Origin: Lentibacillus salicampi
GTDB taxonomy: Bacteria; Bacillota; Bacilli; Bacillales; Amphibacillaceae
Assembly (NCBI RefSeq): GCF_004565465.1
Contig: NZ_SRHY01000005.1
Coordinates: 110,843 to 174,842, forward strand
Length of the DNA: 64,000 nucleotides
Direction: 5' to 3'
Position numbers and translations under genes: made by a program. Below the pieces are notes generated by a model. The model was not told the DNA's origin. It made no database searches and saw nothing but the letters and a program-made list of their open reading frames with translations. Every line of letters begins with the position of its first letter. Within the stretch, counting starts at the first letter, position 1. Positions 19,264-28,799 of the stretch are shown in pieces.

Positions 19264-20487
19264 ATGAAGAGAAAACATCTGAGGATTTCTGCTTTTGTCA
19301 TTATTCTCCTTGTTATCGTGACCATAATACCGATTACAGCTCAGCAAACGAGCGGCGAGGAGACATTAGAGGCGAGCCCGCATATGGAAAGGCAAACGAA
19401 TTTGTCAACGATTGATAACGAACAGAAGATGCAGCGTTTTACATACGATTCCGGTTTGGACTTTGATTATCCGGATGCGGTCAGGGGGATTTACGTCACT
19501 GGACCGTCCGCCGGGGGAAAGAAATTCAACAGTCTTGTCGATCTGGTCGATACATCTGATTTGAATGCCATGGTCATTGATATCAAGGAAGACCACGGTA
19601 ACCTGACAATCAGCGTGCCGGAAGACTCACCATATTCGGATGCAGCCCAAAATTATATTGATGAGCCCAGGAAAATGCTGGAAAAATTGGAAGAGAAAGG
19701 TATTTACCCGATTGCCCGAATCGTTGTTTTCAAAGATTCAGTCCTTGCTGAACAGCACCCTGAGCTGTCCTTCAAGAAAAATGGAGAAGTCTGGACGAAT
19801 AATAAAGGTGAAGCGTTTGTTAATCCGTTTCAGAAAAAGGTCTGGGAGTACAACCTGGATATAGCAAAGAAAGCAGCCGAGCTTGGTTTCCAGGAGATCC
19901 AGTTTGATTATGTCCGCTTTCCGGAAGGCTTTGAAAACAAAGATGATGAATTGAGCTACAACCAGGGCGACTATAAGAATGAAGATATGAGTAATGTGAA
20001 ACGGCGTGTGAAAGCAGTTACTGAGTTTGTCGAATATGCCAAAGCAGAGCTTGATTATTATGACGTCGATGTAGCGGTAGATATATTCGGGTATACGGCA
20101 ACCATTGAAGAAGCTCCTGGAATTGGCCAGAATTTCCCTGAAATTGCAGGCAATGTGGATGTGATTTCCTCGATGATTTATCCGAGCCATTGGACATCTT
20201 ACTTTGACATTGAGTTCCCGGATAAAGAACCATACAAAACAATAGACGCGTATGCGAAGGCCGAAAATGGTATTCTTGATCAGTTGGGCGAGAATAAGCC
20301 TGTCTCCCGTCCATGGATCCAGGATTTTGAAGCACCATGGCTCTATAGCGGTGCTCCAACCGAATATGGCAAGGCAGAGGTTGAGGCACAGATTAAGGCA
20401 TTAAATAAAAACGGCATAAATGAATTCCTGATCTGGAATGCCGGTAATACGTACACGGAAAATGTTGATTATACACCAATGGATTAA
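19264..20487 (+). CDS. Exported putative glycoside hydrolase, DUF4015
   Basis: This 407-residue protein has a basic start (MKRKHLR) and a hydrophobic segment to about residue 28 that acts as a signal peptide or anchor. A TIM-barrel domain follows: 'VRGIYVTGPSAGG', 'LNAMVIDIKEDHGNLT', 'YPIARIVVFKDSVLAEQHPE', 'EIQFDYVRFPEG' and 'DVISSMIYPSHW'. These are hallmarks of the DUF4015 (PF13200) putative glycoside hydrolases. The substrate is unknown; action on cell wall or exopolysaccharide is inference. It is a single-gene unit followed by a terminator. Confidence 0.85.
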   Translation: MKRKHLRISAFVIILLVIVTIIPITAQQTSGEETLEASPHMERQTNLSTIDNEQKMQRFTYDSGLDFDYPDAVRGIYVTGPSAGGKKFNSLVDLVDTSDLNAMVIDIKEDHGNLTISVPEDSPYSDAAQNYIDEPRKMLEKLEEKGIYPIARIVVFKDSVLAEQHPELSFKKNGEVWTNNKGEAFVNPFQKKVWEYNLDIAKKAAELGFQEIQFDYVRFPEGFENKDDELSYNQGDYKNEDMSNVKRRVKAVTEFVEYAKAELDYYDVDVAVDIFGYTATIEEAPGIGQNFPEIAGNVDVISSMIYPSHWTSYFDIEFPDKEPYKTIDAYAKAENGILDQLGENKPVSRPWIQDFEAPWLYSGAPTEYGKAEVEAQIKALNKNGINEFLIWNAGNTYTENVDYTPMD

Positions 20488-20556
20488 TCTGCATATCATC
20501 CCTTGCCATTAAGGTTTTCTAATGGACTTCCTGTTAAATGGTTTTGTCTATGTTTG

Positions 20557-20595
20557 AAAAACCGGGTTATAACGAATAAAACCCGGTTTTCTTTA
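20557..20595 (+). terminator. Terminator after the DUF4015 gene
   Basis: AAAACCGGGTT and AACCCGGTTTT form a perfect stem, followed by TCTTTATT. Confidence 0.8.
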
Positions 20596-20716
20596 TTATA
20601 ATAAGTTCACAATGATTATAACCCGTAAAAATGCAGACAAATGACGTCTGAGCCAATTTCACAAAGGCATATGATACCGTTATAATGTAAAGGATACTAA
20701 ATGAAGGAGCAGATTT

Positions 20717-21304
20717 ATGAATTGGTATGAAAAACTGAACAAATATTTTCCTATTGAAGAAATGAAATCCAAGGAGCATATGGATAAGCTTCTGAAGGAA
20801 AAAGGCGATGTTTATCATAAGGATGAAGGCCCTTACCATGTCATGATGTACGCAGAATTCGACACATTTATCTTTATCGATTATGTTTGGGTTTCTGGAC
20901 AATCAAGGGGGCAGGGCATCGGGCATAAACTGATTGAAAAACTTAAAGAACGGAATAAGCCGATCATTCTTGAAGTGGAACCCGTTGATTATGATGATAC
21001 GGACACTGGTAAACGGCTTCACTTCTATAAGCGTGAAGGTTTCAACCATGCGCAGTACATTGACTATAACCGCCGCTCCCTCGCTACAAATGAAGAGACA
21101 CCGATGGAAGTATTATATTGGTCTCCAAATGACGATCTGGAAGAAATGATCTATGAAAAAATGAAGAAAATGTACGAAACGATTCATACGTACAAGGATG
21201 AAGAAATATATGGAAAATCCTATCAACCTGTTGATGAAGTGCTGAGTTATGATGAAGAGCGCGATTCAAACGACATCTTTGAAAACGTGACAGAGAAAGC
21301 ATAA
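20717..21304 (+). CDS. yjbC: GNAT acetyltransferase, YjbC-like
   Basis: This 195-residue protein has a GNAT fold: 'FIDYVWVSGQSRGQGIGHKLIEKL' (residues about 53-76) carries the acetyl-CoA-binding RGQGIG loop, and 'RLHFYKREGF' is the C-terminal GNAT beta-bulge. A charged helical extension follows. The position just upstream of spxA matches B. subtilis yjbC, which is cotranscribed with spxA. AAGGAGC precedes the ATG. The acceptor substrate is unknown. Confidence 0.8.
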   Translation: MNWYEKLNKYFPIEEMKSKEHMDKLLKEKGDVYHKDEGPYHVMMYAEFDTFIFIDYVWVSGQSRGQGIGHKLIEKLKERNKPIILEVEPVDYDDTDTGKRLHFYKREGFNHAQYIDYNRRSLATNEETPMEVLYWSPNDDLEEMIYEKMKKMYETIHTYKDEEIYGKSYQPVDEVLSYDEERDSNDIFENVTEKA

Positions 21305-21485
21305 TCCTGCATGTAATGGACAGAATCCCTGGCCGAATATCTGCAGATTCCGGGTTTGGCAGGGGTGATTTTTTCAATTAGCAGGTTTAATTAAAAACGT
21401 ATTAGGGTAACTTACAAATAAATAAGTACATTTTGTGAACAGATATAATTTTTGCCAACTTTTTTGGAAAATCCCTACCTTTTGA

Positions 21486-21515
21486 TTGACAACTATAGTA
21501 TAATGTACATATAAG
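21486..21515 (+). promoter_or_regulatory. Candidate spxA promoter
   Basis: A perfect -35 TTGACA (21486-21491), an 18-bp spacer and TATAAG (21510-21515). An overlapping TATAAT (21499-21504) lacks a good -35. The run lies about 85 bases before spxA. Confidence 0.5.
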
Positions 21516-21599
21516 TTATTTAAACTTATTTTAATTTAATAATAAGCTATTGCATGTTCATAAAATGTTTATCTATTCTAGATTGAGGAGTGAAGTTAC

Positions 21600-21995
21600 A
21601 TGGTAACACTTTATACCTCACCAAGTTGTACTTCGTGCAGAAAAGCAAAGGCATGGCTGGAAGAGCAGGATATACCATTTAATGAGCGCAACATATTTTC
21701 TGAGCCATTGACACTTGATGAGATCAAGGAAATATTGCGTATGACGGAAGATGGTACCGATGAGATTATATCAACCCGCTCGAAGGTTTTTCAAAAGTTG
21801 GACGTCAATATTGACCAATTGCCAATGAAAGACTTATTCAAGATGATTCAACAAAATCCCGGGTTGCTGCGCCGTCCGATTATTCTTGATGAAAAACGGC
21901 TGCAGGTAGGCTATAATGAAGATGAAATTCGCAGGTTCTTGCCGCGAACGGTACGTACTTTCCAGCTGCGTGAAGCGCAACGGATGGTTAACTGA
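21600..21995 (+). CDS. spxA: Transcriptional regulator Spx
   Basis: This 131-residue ArsC-fold protein binds the alpha-CTD of RNA polymerase and turns on the thiol-stress regulon. The redox switch is Cys10-x-x-Cys13 ([15 protein letters not shown]). The 'RSKVFQKL' and '[28 protein letters not shown]' segments are near identical to Bacillus Spx. GAGGAGTG precedes ATG. Spx levels are set by ClpXP with the adaptor SpxH (encoded here at 27636-28550), and MecA lies downstream, so writer and degraders are clustered. Confidence 0.97.
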   Translation: MVTLYTSPSCTSCRKAKAWLEEQDIPFNERNIFSEPLTLDEIKEILRMTEDGTDEIISTRSKVFQKLDVNIDQLPMKDLFKMIQQNPGLLRRPIILDEKRLQVGYNEDEIRRFLPRTVRTFQLREAQRMVN

Positions 21996-22029
21996 TTTCA
22001 GTATATATACGTGTTTGTTCAAAAAGGAG

Positions 22030-22245
22030 GATAAAAAGGACCGGCAGGCTAAGTGCTCTTGGTGTCATTCGCTAACGCCTGCACTAACATGTCCAACGCG
22101 TCAAAGTTCAAGGCATCCAATGCCTGAACGAGGGCTTCGCGCGTTGTAGTGAGTTTGTAGTTGGTGATTGACGCGGGCGTTTTAGCAGAAGAACCCCTAT
22201 TAACGTGTCATTTTTACCGAGCTTTTGAACAACCTTTATAAAAAA
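22030..22245 (-). pseudogene. Possible decayed ORF and repeat end between spxA and mecA
   Basis: On the minus strand from about 22195 to 22047 there is an open stretch of about 50 codons without a start, including TREALVQALDALNFDALDML, then a stop. It looks like a protein tail but matches no family I know. At 22224-22245 the sequence TTTTGAACAACCTTTATAAA matches the outer end of the MITE-like repeat found at 6116 and 26930, so a transposable relic is likely. The rest of 22290-22586 is AT-rich with no gene. Confidence 0.3.
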
Positions 22246-22249
22246 ATTA

Positions 22250-22288
22250 AAAACGCAGATCCTTCAAAATCAGGTCTGCGTTTTTTCT
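22250..22288 (+). terminator. Rho-independent terminator
   Basis: AACGCAGAT and GTCTGCGTT stem followed by TTTTTC. It terminates rightward transcripts from spxA. Confidence 0.85.
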
Positions 22289-22586
22289 TTAAAAATCACC
22301 CTCATGTTATACGAACTGATTTCTCTATAACAGGCAAATTAATTTTTGTTCAGCTAGTGACAAGATGATTAAAATCGGTTAAAATATGAAATTAATCATC
22401 TGTATATAGGCATATAAATTTTCAATCAGGATGCAAGTATCATACAATGAATATAAAGGATTAATGATTGGTTATAAAGGTGTTTGAAATGGGAATATGA
22501 ATCATAATAAATACGAATTTGACTCTTCCACCATTTGGATTTGACCCTAAAAGTCATGATTCTTTAAACGAAGGGAGAGAAGATGG

Positions 22587-23282
22587 ATGGAAATAGAACG
22601 GATTAATGAGAATACGGTGAAGTTCTATATTACGTATGTTGATATTGAAGATCGCGGGTTCCAGCGTGAAGAGATCTGGTATAATCGTGAGCGGGGCGAA
22701 CAGCTATTCTGGCAAATGATGGAAGAATTGAACTATAAAGAGGACTTTAATGTTGATGGCCCATTATGGATTCAAGTACAGGCAATGGATAAAGGCCTGG
22801 AAATTGTCGTAACAAAAGCACAAGTTTCCAAAGACGGTGAGAATCTCGAACTACCGGATGAGAACGGAAAAACAATCGACATCTCAGTGAATGAAAAAAT
22901 AGAAGATGTGCTTGATGATAAATTCGGCAAAGAAAAACCGAGTAAAGCCGCTGTGAAAGATGAGGGAGATGGCAGTCTTTCACTGATCGTCCGTTTCAGC
23001 GACTTTGAGGACGTCATTCAATTGAGTCATTACTTCGCAGGAAATGATGAGGAATTGGACAATATGCTTTATCATTATAAAGATGATTATTATTTGTATA
23101 TTGTATTTCCTGAGGAAGACGATGACAGACAGGAAGATCTGCTCAGTCAAATATTCGAATTTGCTATGGACACGGAGGTAACCATTCATTTCCTTCAGGA
23201 ATATGGTGAACAGATTTTTGACCATGACACATTTGGACAAATTCGCTCCCATTTTCCGGCAACGATTGGACGCTCTGAATAA
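22587..23282 (+). CDS. mecA: Adaptor protein MecA
   Basis: This 231-residue adaptor links substrates such as ComK to the ClpCP protease. The N-terminal substrate-binding part begins MEIERINENTVKFYITYVDI and contains 'REEIWYNRERGEQLFWQMM'. An acidic linker (about 80-125) joins it to the C-terminal ClpC-binding domain ('LIVRFSDFEDVIQLSHYF' to 'LQEYGEQIFDHDTFGQIRSHF'). The AAGGGAGAGAAG ribosome site precedes ATG. It lies between spxA and coiA as in B. subtilis. Confidence 0.96.
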   Translation: MEIERINENTVKFYITYVDIEDRGFQREEIWYNRERGEQLFWQMMEELNYKEDFNVDGPLWIQVQAMDKGLEIVVTKAQVSKDGENLELPDENGKTIDISVNEKIEDVLDDKFGKEKPSKAAVKDEGDGSLSLIVRFSDFEDVIQLSHYFAGNDEELDNMLYHYKDDYYLYIVFPEEDDDRQEDLLSQIFEFAMDTEVTIHFLQEYGEQIFDHDTFGQIRSHFPATIGRSE

Positions 23283-23441
23283 AGAGTGTTCTTTTTTTGC
23301 CCCAAATAAGGGCTGATTAGCTCCACATTCAATGTCGGCTGGCCTTACAAGACTAAATGCATGTATTTCCGAAAAAATTCGCTTTTTTTTGCAGGATTTT
23401 GTTCACCTCTGTCGAATAGTTTGATTGGAGGTGTTTTTTTT

Positions 23442-24632
23442 ATGTTGCAAGCGAAAACTGAATATGGAACCATCGTGACACTGGCGTCCTTTACAAAAAA
23501 GGAGATTTCATCCGTGAAGGAAAAGACGCAATTTTTTTGTCCGGCGTGTCAGGAACCGGTCATTGTTAAAGCAGGTGCTAAAATAACGCCACATTTTGCC
23601 CACAGTTCGAAAAGTAGTTGTCCGGCACAGGAAGGCGGCGAGGGGGGCTATCACGAAAAAGGTAAACTGTTGCTTTATCAGTGGCTCAGATGGCAGCAGC
23701 TTGATGTCCAGTTGGAGGCCTACTTACCGGCAATCAATCAGCGGCCCGATATTCTGGTCAAACTGAAAAATAAGACGGTTGCGGTTGAATATCAATGTGC
23801 CAGAATTCCCCCCACAGACGTGATTAAACGCAATGAGGGCTATCACCGTGAAGGGATTGTTCCCATCTGGATTCTGGGTGCCAATCGGTTTAATCGCCGC
23901 GAACGGAACGAAATCCGAATTGATCAGTTTCAGCTTCATTTTATTCACCAGTTTTCTGCAGATTTTCCACTTACACTATATTTCTTCTGTCCCGATACAC
24001 TCCGGTTTAGTTCATTCCAGGATTTTTATTTTACAGCATTGCAGCGGGCAATAGGGAAAATGACTATTCGAAAATTAAATGATATGAGATTCACTGATTT
24101 GTTTAAAACGTCTTTCTTTTCCCCCCAGCAACTTTTTCAAGTTTGGAAGCAGGAAAAACGTTCGTTCCGCATCCGCCCTTCCAGACGTGTATATGGCCGG
24201 GAATTGGCGTGGAATCAATGGCTATATGTCAATGCCATTCATCGTCAATCCCTTCCGTCGATTGTTTATCTTCCCGTTTCAGCACAGTTCAGGATGATCA
24301 CACAGCCATGGGACTGGCAAAGCCGAATATGTCTTGAAATCATTTATCCACTAGCGTCAGGGGAGACGTTCAGCCTTCAGCGCTGTATGCGTGTGTTGCG
24401 CCAGCATCTTCGGCACTCATCGTTATTTCCGCTTATGAAGTCTACTGACAACCCTGTTTATCAGTATCTTCAATTGCTGCAGAAGCTTCAGATCATCAAA
24501 GAAACCCCGTCCGGCCATTTTATTAAACAAAAACCATTTATGTTCTATGAGCATATCGAAGCCGCAATAGATGGAGATAGCCAATTGATGGATCAATTAA
24601 TGTTGAAGCAAAATATGGGCATGTTTCACTAA
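23442..24632 (+). CDS. coiA: Competence protein CoiA
   Basis: This protein of about 396 residues helps transformation at the level of recombination of incoming DNA. The N-terminal zinc finger-like part has 'FFCPACQEPVIVKAGAKITPHFAH', and a nuclease-like core follows: 'EGGYHEKGKLLLYQWL', 'QRPDILVKLKNKTVAVEYQC' (the D...ExQ-type motif) and 'NEGYHREGIVPIWILG'. ATG at 23442 is 10 nt after GGAGGTG; the frame upstream to 23361 lacks a ribosome site. Confidence 0.92.
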   Translation: MLQAKTEYGTIVTLASFTKKEISSVKEKTQFFCPACQEPVIVKAGAKITPHFAHSSKSSCPAQEGGEGGYHEKGKLLLYQWLRWQQLDVQLEAYLPAINQRPDILVKLKNKTVAVEYQCARIPPTDVIKRNEGYHREGIVPIWILGANRFNRRERNEIRIDQFQLHFIHQFSADFPLTLYFFCPDTLRFSSFQDFYFTALQRAIGKMTIRKLNDMRFTDLFKTSFFSPQQLFQVWKQEKRSFRIRPSRRVYGRELAWNQWLYVNAIHRQSLPSIVYLPVSAQFRMITQPWDWQSRICLEIIYPLASGETFSLQRCMRVLRQHLRHSSLFPLMKSTDNPVYQYLQLLQKLQIIKETPSGHFIKQKPFMFYEHIEAAIDGDSQLMDQLMLKQNMGMFH

Positions 24633-24719
24633 TGATTCGTTATACTAATGAACAGGCAGGATTTTTAGACAACCAAATAGAATAAATAGGTAACCGGAAT
24701 GATAAGGAGGATGAGGAAT

Positions 24720-26531
24720 ATGGCAAAGGCTGCAAAAGAACTGCCAAAAAGAAGTGAAATACCGGAAGAACACAAATGGAAACTGGAAGATATTTTTGCA
24801 ACTGATGACGATTGGGAGAAAGAATTGGAATCATTGAAACAAGATCTGCCGTCGATTGAAAAATTCCAAGGGAAAATTGCTGAATCGGCACAAAATCTGT
24901 ATGATGTGCTCAAGCTTCAGGATGAATTGTCGGAGCGGCTTGGCAAGCTGTTTACATACGCCCACATGCGTTATGATCAGGATACAACCAATTCGACGTA
25001 TCAGGCGATGAATTCCAAAGCGGAAAACGTTTTAACCATGGCTTCGAGCACGATGAGTTATGTTGTGCCGGAGATATTGGAAATGGACGAGGAAAAATTG
25101 CGCGGGTTTTTGAATGAAAACGAAGAGCTGAAACTGTATGAGCATATCCTGGACGAAATTAACAGGTCTCGTCCGCATGTGTTAAACGAAAAAGAAGAAG
25201 CACTACTGGCAGAGGCGTCTGATCCAATGTCAAGCGCGTCCAATACATTCAGCATGCTGAATAATGCGGATCTGACATTCCCATCAATTCAAAACGAGGA
25301 TGGAGAAGAGGTCGATCTGACCCACGGGCGCTATATTGGATTTTTGGAATCAAAAGACCGTGATGTCCGTCAATCGGCTTTTAAAGCGATGTATGACACA
25401 TATGGTGAATTCATTAATACGTTCGCCTCAACTCTGACCGGCACAGTCAAAACGGACAATTTCAATGCCAAAGTCCGGAACTATGATTCTGCACGTCAGG
25501 CTGCACTGGACAGTAATAACATTCCAGAGCAGGTGTACGATAATTTGGTAGAGGCCGTGAATGAAAGACTGCCGCTTCTACATCGGTACGCCCGCTTGCG
25601 CAAAAAAGTACTTGGCCTTGACGAGCTGCATATGTATGATATCTATACACCACTTGTCAAGGATGCGGATATGAGCTTTTCATATGAAGAGGCCCAGCAA
25701 TACGTGATGGATGGCCTGGCACCACTTGGTGAAGACTATGTCAGCGTCCTGAAAAAAGGCTTCGAGAGCCGCTGGATTGACGTTGAAGAGAATAAAGGGA
25801 AGCGGAGCGGCGCCTATTCATCTGGGGCATATGGGACACATCCATATATTCTGCTGAACTGGCAGGATAAACTGAATGACCTGTTCACCTTGGCGCATGA
25901 ACTCGGACATTCCTTACACAGCTATTACACACATAAATCCCAGCCATTTCGTTACGGCAACTATTCGATTTTTGTGGCTGAAGTGGCGTCAACAACCAAT
26001 GAAGCACTGTTAAATGACTATTTGTTAAACCATGTTGAAGATGAAAAACAAAAGCTATACCTGCTGAACCACTTCCTGGAAGGATTTCGGGGGACGCTCT
26101 TCCGTCAGACCATGTTTGCTGAATTCGAACATGCTATTCATAAACGCATGCAGGATGGTGAAGCCATGACGGCGGAATCATTAACAGAGATTTACTATAA
26201 CCTTAACCAGAAATATTATGGTGAAGATGTCGTTTCGGATGAAGAAATCGGTAAGGAATGGGCACGTATTCCACATTTTTATATGAATTACTATGTCTAC
26301 CAGTACGCAACGGGTTATTCTGCCGCTACGGCACTTGCTCATAATATCCTGAATGGGGAAGAGGGGGCAGTTGATCGCTACCTTGATTTTCTTAAAGCCG
26401 GCAGCAGTGATTACCCGATTGAGGTCTTAAAAAAAGCCGGCGTTGACATGACGTCCAAAGCACCGATTTTAGCGGCGCTTGATGTGTTTGAGGAAAAATT
26501 GAATGAAATGGAAGAATTGTTGTTGAAATAA
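24720..26531 (+). CDS. pepF: Oligoendopeptidase F
   Basis: This 603-residue zinc metallopeptidase of family M3B cleaves short oligopeptides in the cytosol. The zinc site is HELGH at residues 393-397, with the third ligand in 'FVAEVASTTNEALL' about 28 residues on. AAGGAGGATGAGG precedes ATG at 24720; the in-frame start at 24699 lies upstream of that site. The order coiA-pepF-spxH is the same in B. subtilis. Confidence 0.95.
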   Translation: MAKAAKELPKRSEIPEEHKWKLEDIFATDDDWEKELESLKQDLPSIEKFQGKIAESAQNLYDVLKLQDELSERLGKLFTYAHMRYDQDTTNSTYQAMNSKAENVLTMASSTMSYVVPEILEMDEEKLRGFLNENEELKLYEHILDEINRSRPHVLNEKEEALLAEASDPMSSASNTFSMLNNADLTFPSIQNEDGEEVDLTHGRYIGFLESKDRDVRQSAFKAMYDTYGEFINTFASTLTGTVKTDNFNAKVRNYDSARQAALDSNNIPEQVYDNLVEAVNERLPLLHRYARLRKKVLGLDELHMYDIYTPLVKDADMSFSYEEAQQYVMDGLAPLGEDYVSVLKKGFESRWIDVEENKGKRSGAYSSGAYGTHPYILLNWQDKLNDLFTLAHELGHSLHSYYTHKSQPFRYGNYSIFVAEVASTTNEALLNDYLLNHVEDEKQKLYLLNHFLEGFRGTLFRQTMFAEFEHAIHKRMQDGEAMTAESLTEIYYNLNQKYYGEDVVSDEEIGKEWARIPHFYMNYYVYQYATGYSAATALAHNILNGEEGAVDRYLDFLKAGSSDYPIEVLKKAGVDMTSKAPILAALDVFEEKLNEMEELLLK

Positions 26532-26539
26532 ACGAAGAG

Positions 26540-26945
26540 GCTCTTTTCGTAAATTTTGTTGCTTTGTGACAATTGAGATAAACTGCGACGTAATGTTCCA
26601 TGAGTGTTAAACTGCCGCTGCGGAAATACACTTGGTGCTCGTCGTGTTGCAAGTGATTGCGGGAAGCAGCACTCCTCGCAACTCGCAGCTAACTCGGCGG
26701 ATGTTTTGCTCGTCGCTTTCCGTGGGCGGCTGATGAGCCTCCTCGAGCTAAGCACTAAGGGGTCTCATCTAGGCCTCTGCTCCCACAGGAAGCGGTTTTT
26801 GCTTCCGAGGAAGCTGAAGCGTTGCCCTAAGGTGCGCATCCGCCCGGAGTGATCCCGGACGGTAGGGTGAAATTGGAACCACTCCAGCACTTACGTCGCA
26901 GTTTATGGTTTTTGTGCTAAAAGTAACAACCTTTTAGAAAATAGT
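26540..26945. repeat. MITE-like element with nested palindrome
   Basis: This is a non-coding element of about 400 bp. Its ends are inverted copies: left GAGATAAACTGCGACGTAAT (26574-26593) and right CACTTACGTCGCAGTTTATG (26888-26907), extending outward with poorer matches (GTTGCTTTGTG vs GCTAAAAGTAACAAC). Inside, CGCTTTCCGTGGG (about 26714) and CCCACAGGAAGCG (about 26790) form a second palindrome of a type common between Bacillaceae genes. It has no ORF with a ribosome site. A shorter relative lies at 6008-6140. Confidence 0.7.
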
Positions 26946-26955
26946 AAGCAAAGAA

Positions 26956-26994
26956 AAGGCTGTCGCCGCTTTGTAGTGACAGCCTTCTGCTTGT
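26956..26994 (-). terminator. Terminator of the small membrane protein gene
   Basis: AAGGCTGTC and GACAGCCTT form a perfect 9-bp stem with, on the minus strand, TTTTCTTT following. Confidence 0.75.
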
Positions 26995-27050
26995 AAATGA
27001 AGAAATCGCAAAAAAACGTGTAAGAGTACATATAACACGCCCGCGCATCT

Positions 27051-27233
27051 TTATCCGTGTATCCTGCCACGATAAACGTTGCGGTGGGTAAACGTGAAAA
27101 TAGTTAAATAAATGGAAATAAAGAGCATTGGCAGTGTAATATACAGTGGTATCAGCTTCATCAGTCCGAGTAAATTCAAGAACACAGCAACAACCGTCAT
27201 CACGAGAAATATAAACGGCAGGAAGCTACGCAT
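27051..27233 (-). CDS. Small two-helix membrane protein
   Basis: This 60-residue protein has two hydrophobic segments (FLPFIFLVMTVVAVFLNLLG and LYITLPMLFISIYLTIFTF) and a short basic C-terminus. ATG at 27233 is 8 nt after GAGGAG; a GTG three codons earlier is too close to that site. It has its own terminator on the 3' side. Function unknown. Confidence 0.6.
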   Translation of the reverse strand: MRSFLPFIFLVMTVVAVFLNLLGLMKLIPLYITLPMLFISIYLTIFTFTHRNVYRGRIHG

Positions 27234-27392
27234 AATATCCACTCCTCAAGCGAAAGAGTTTTGTCTTTGACAGGTATTCCTATTCAGACGTAGGCCAATC
27301 TTACCGAGCCCCTCACATCTAATATCCTCTTAAAAGGTATGTGACAAACCTGTGAAATAGAACTGTGACATTTCTGTGAAAAAGTGAACATG

Positions 27393-27473
27393 TTAATTGA
27401 TAAATAAAGCCGTCACTGATAACATTAACAATGTGAGATAAATCACAAACAAAACCCCTTTGTTTTTGATCAT
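27393..27473 (-). CDS. 26-residue single-helix membrane peptide
   Basis: ATG at 27473 follows GGGAGAAAGTTTC. It would encode MIKNKG, a hydrophobic helix (VLFVIYLTLLMLSVTALF) and a two-residue tail. Basic N-terminus, one helix and good ribosome-site spacing make it a plausible miniprotein. It is too short for statistical support, so treat as tentative. Confidence 0.4.
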   Translation of the reverse strand: MIKNKGVLFVIYLTLLMLSVTALFIN

Positions 27474-27519
27474 GAAACTTTCTCCCATCCCCCTTTGTTT
27501 AATACAGAGACGGAGAATA

Positions 27520-27590
27520 ACAGGATGTACGCTGCCCCGTACATCCTGTTTTTTTGTGGGACAAGGGGTCTGACCCTTTGTCCCAATTTT
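27520..27590 (+). terminator. Two tandem hairpins with rightward poly-T
   Basis: ACAGGATGTACG and CGTACATCCTGT (27520-27549) form a 12-bp stem followed by TTTTTT. A second stem, GGGACAAGGG and CCTTTGTCCC (27558-27584), is followed by AATTTTTT. Both point rightward although no plus-strand gene lies directly upstream. The second resembles a dispersed Bacillaceae palindrome. Confidence 0.7.
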
Positions 27591-27599
27591 TTGCCCCAC

Positions 27600-27635
27600 A
27601 AAAAAGCCCAAAGTTGTGTAGTTGAACTTTGAGCT
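27600..27635 (-). terminator. Terminator of spxH
   Basis: On the minus strand AAGCTCAAAGTT and AACTTTGGGCTT pair (one wobble), followed by TTTTTT, one base after the spxH stop. Confidence 0.88.
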
Positions 27636-28550
27636 TCAAGTGTCAATATATTCCCAGAATGCGCCGTATTTTACAGGGATTTTTTTAACTGACTGGCGCA
27701 GCTGCAATTTTTTCATTTCCCGATCCGTTTTTGCCGCAGACCAATCGTAAACGACCGATACTTCTTTGCTGCCGACAACATGATAATATTGAACAAAGTG
27801 ATCAAGCGGAGGTTTGCTGGACGGGACAGGGTTTTTCTGCAGAATCTGTTTCAATATCTGTACATAAATGTCATAGGGATAGAGGCCGGATATTTTGATG
27901 CCTTGTTCGTCGGTTCTTTGATTAAAAAATACAATCGTCGGAATGTAGTCCACTTCCATCTCCCTTGTTAACTTCAGATCGGATTGGAAAGCTTTTTTGG
28001 CTGATTGTGAATACAAGTCATTTTTAAACTCTTCAAGATCCAGATTGGCCTCCTGCGCATATTTCAGCAGGATAGATACGTCGGATATGTTTTGTTTCCC
28101 GAGAAACGCACCTTCCTGAATTCTTCGTAAAAAGATTTTACCCGCTTTTTTTCCTTGCAGTTCAGCCGCTTTCACGGCAAGTGACGCTATCCATGGCGCC
28201 GTGATGTCATTCTCTGTCCATAAGTCGCCATCACAGGACATGCCGGTGCGGGAAGCGGTTTTTTCCCATATTTGTTTCAGGCGTTTTGGTTTATCAAAGA
28301 TATCTTTATTTAATGCATTCAACTGACCGCTGAGGATCGGTTGTAATGTGAAAAAACGTCCATATTCAATGGACAACTTCTTTAAATAGGGCTCCAGTGA
28401 CCAGGATTCCGGACACAATGGATCGATAAAAACGTATATTTCAACCGGTTTTTGAACAAAATCGACGTAGCTATATGTTGACGATGTGTTTGCGTTATTT
28501 GAGCTTGATAGCCCCGGCTGTTTCCAACTCACATCGATTCTCCTTTCCAA
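27636..28550 (-). CDS. spxH: ClpXP adaptor SpxH (YjbH)
   Basis: This 304-residue DsbA/thioredoxin-fold protein delivers Spx to ClpXP. '[21 protein letters not shown]' (residues about 37-57) is the thioredoxin-like active-site region with a single Cys, the CxxS-like arrangement of family members. 'YIPTIVFFN' is the cis-Pro loop. An N-terminal extension of about 35 residues and a C-terminal helical part complete the family pattern. It sits between pepF and the globin gene as in B. subtilis, with its substrate gene spxA about 6 kb away. Confidence 0.9.
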   Translation of the reverse strand: MERRIDVSWKQPGLSSSNNANTSSTYSYVDFVQKPVEIYVFIDPLCPESWSLEPYLKKLSIEYGRFFTLQPILSGQLNALNKDIFDKPKRLKQIWEKTASRTGMSCDGDLWTENDITAPWIASLAVKAAELQGKKAGKIFLRRIQEGAFLGKQNISDVSILLKYAQEANLDLEEFKNDLYSQSAKKAFQSDLKLTREMEVDYIPTIVFFNQRTDEQGIKISGLYPYDIYVQILKQILQKNPVPSSKPPLDHFVQYYHVVGSKEVSVVYDWSAAKTDREMKKLQLRQSVKKIPVKYGAFWEYIDT

Positions 28551-28654
28551 AGGATGTCAGAAAGTCAGGCGGACGCCCGGGCAGCAACAGATGTGCTGCC
28601 GCTTGCCAATTAACTGTTTGACAATCTTTTTTCTAAAACATTGTGTATTTATCC

Positions 28655-28745
28655 TGTCTTAACGGGCAGTAAGACCCCCACTCCAAGGTTTTGAGGTGGA
28701 AATCAAAAAGATAAGTGGGGTTCAACTTGCCCGTAAAGGTCCGAT
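28655..28745. repeat. Palindromic IS200/IS605-type end or derived element, copy 1
   Basis: TTAACGGGCAGTAAGACCCC on the left pairs with GTGGGG...TTGCCCGTAAAGG on the right (CCCCAC/GTGGGG and GGGCA/TGCCC), with an inner AGGTTTTGAGGTGG loop. The 'CAGTAAGACCCCCACTCC ... GTGGGGTTCAAC' layout resembles the right-end and omega-RNA region of IS605-family elements. No TnpA or TnpB ORF is present. A smaller relative lies at 36009-36062. Confidence 0.45.
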
Positions 28746-28799
28746 TCTGTTCAACTAACATTCAGTAGGAAAAACCACCCCACTCAATGAAGTTTCACT

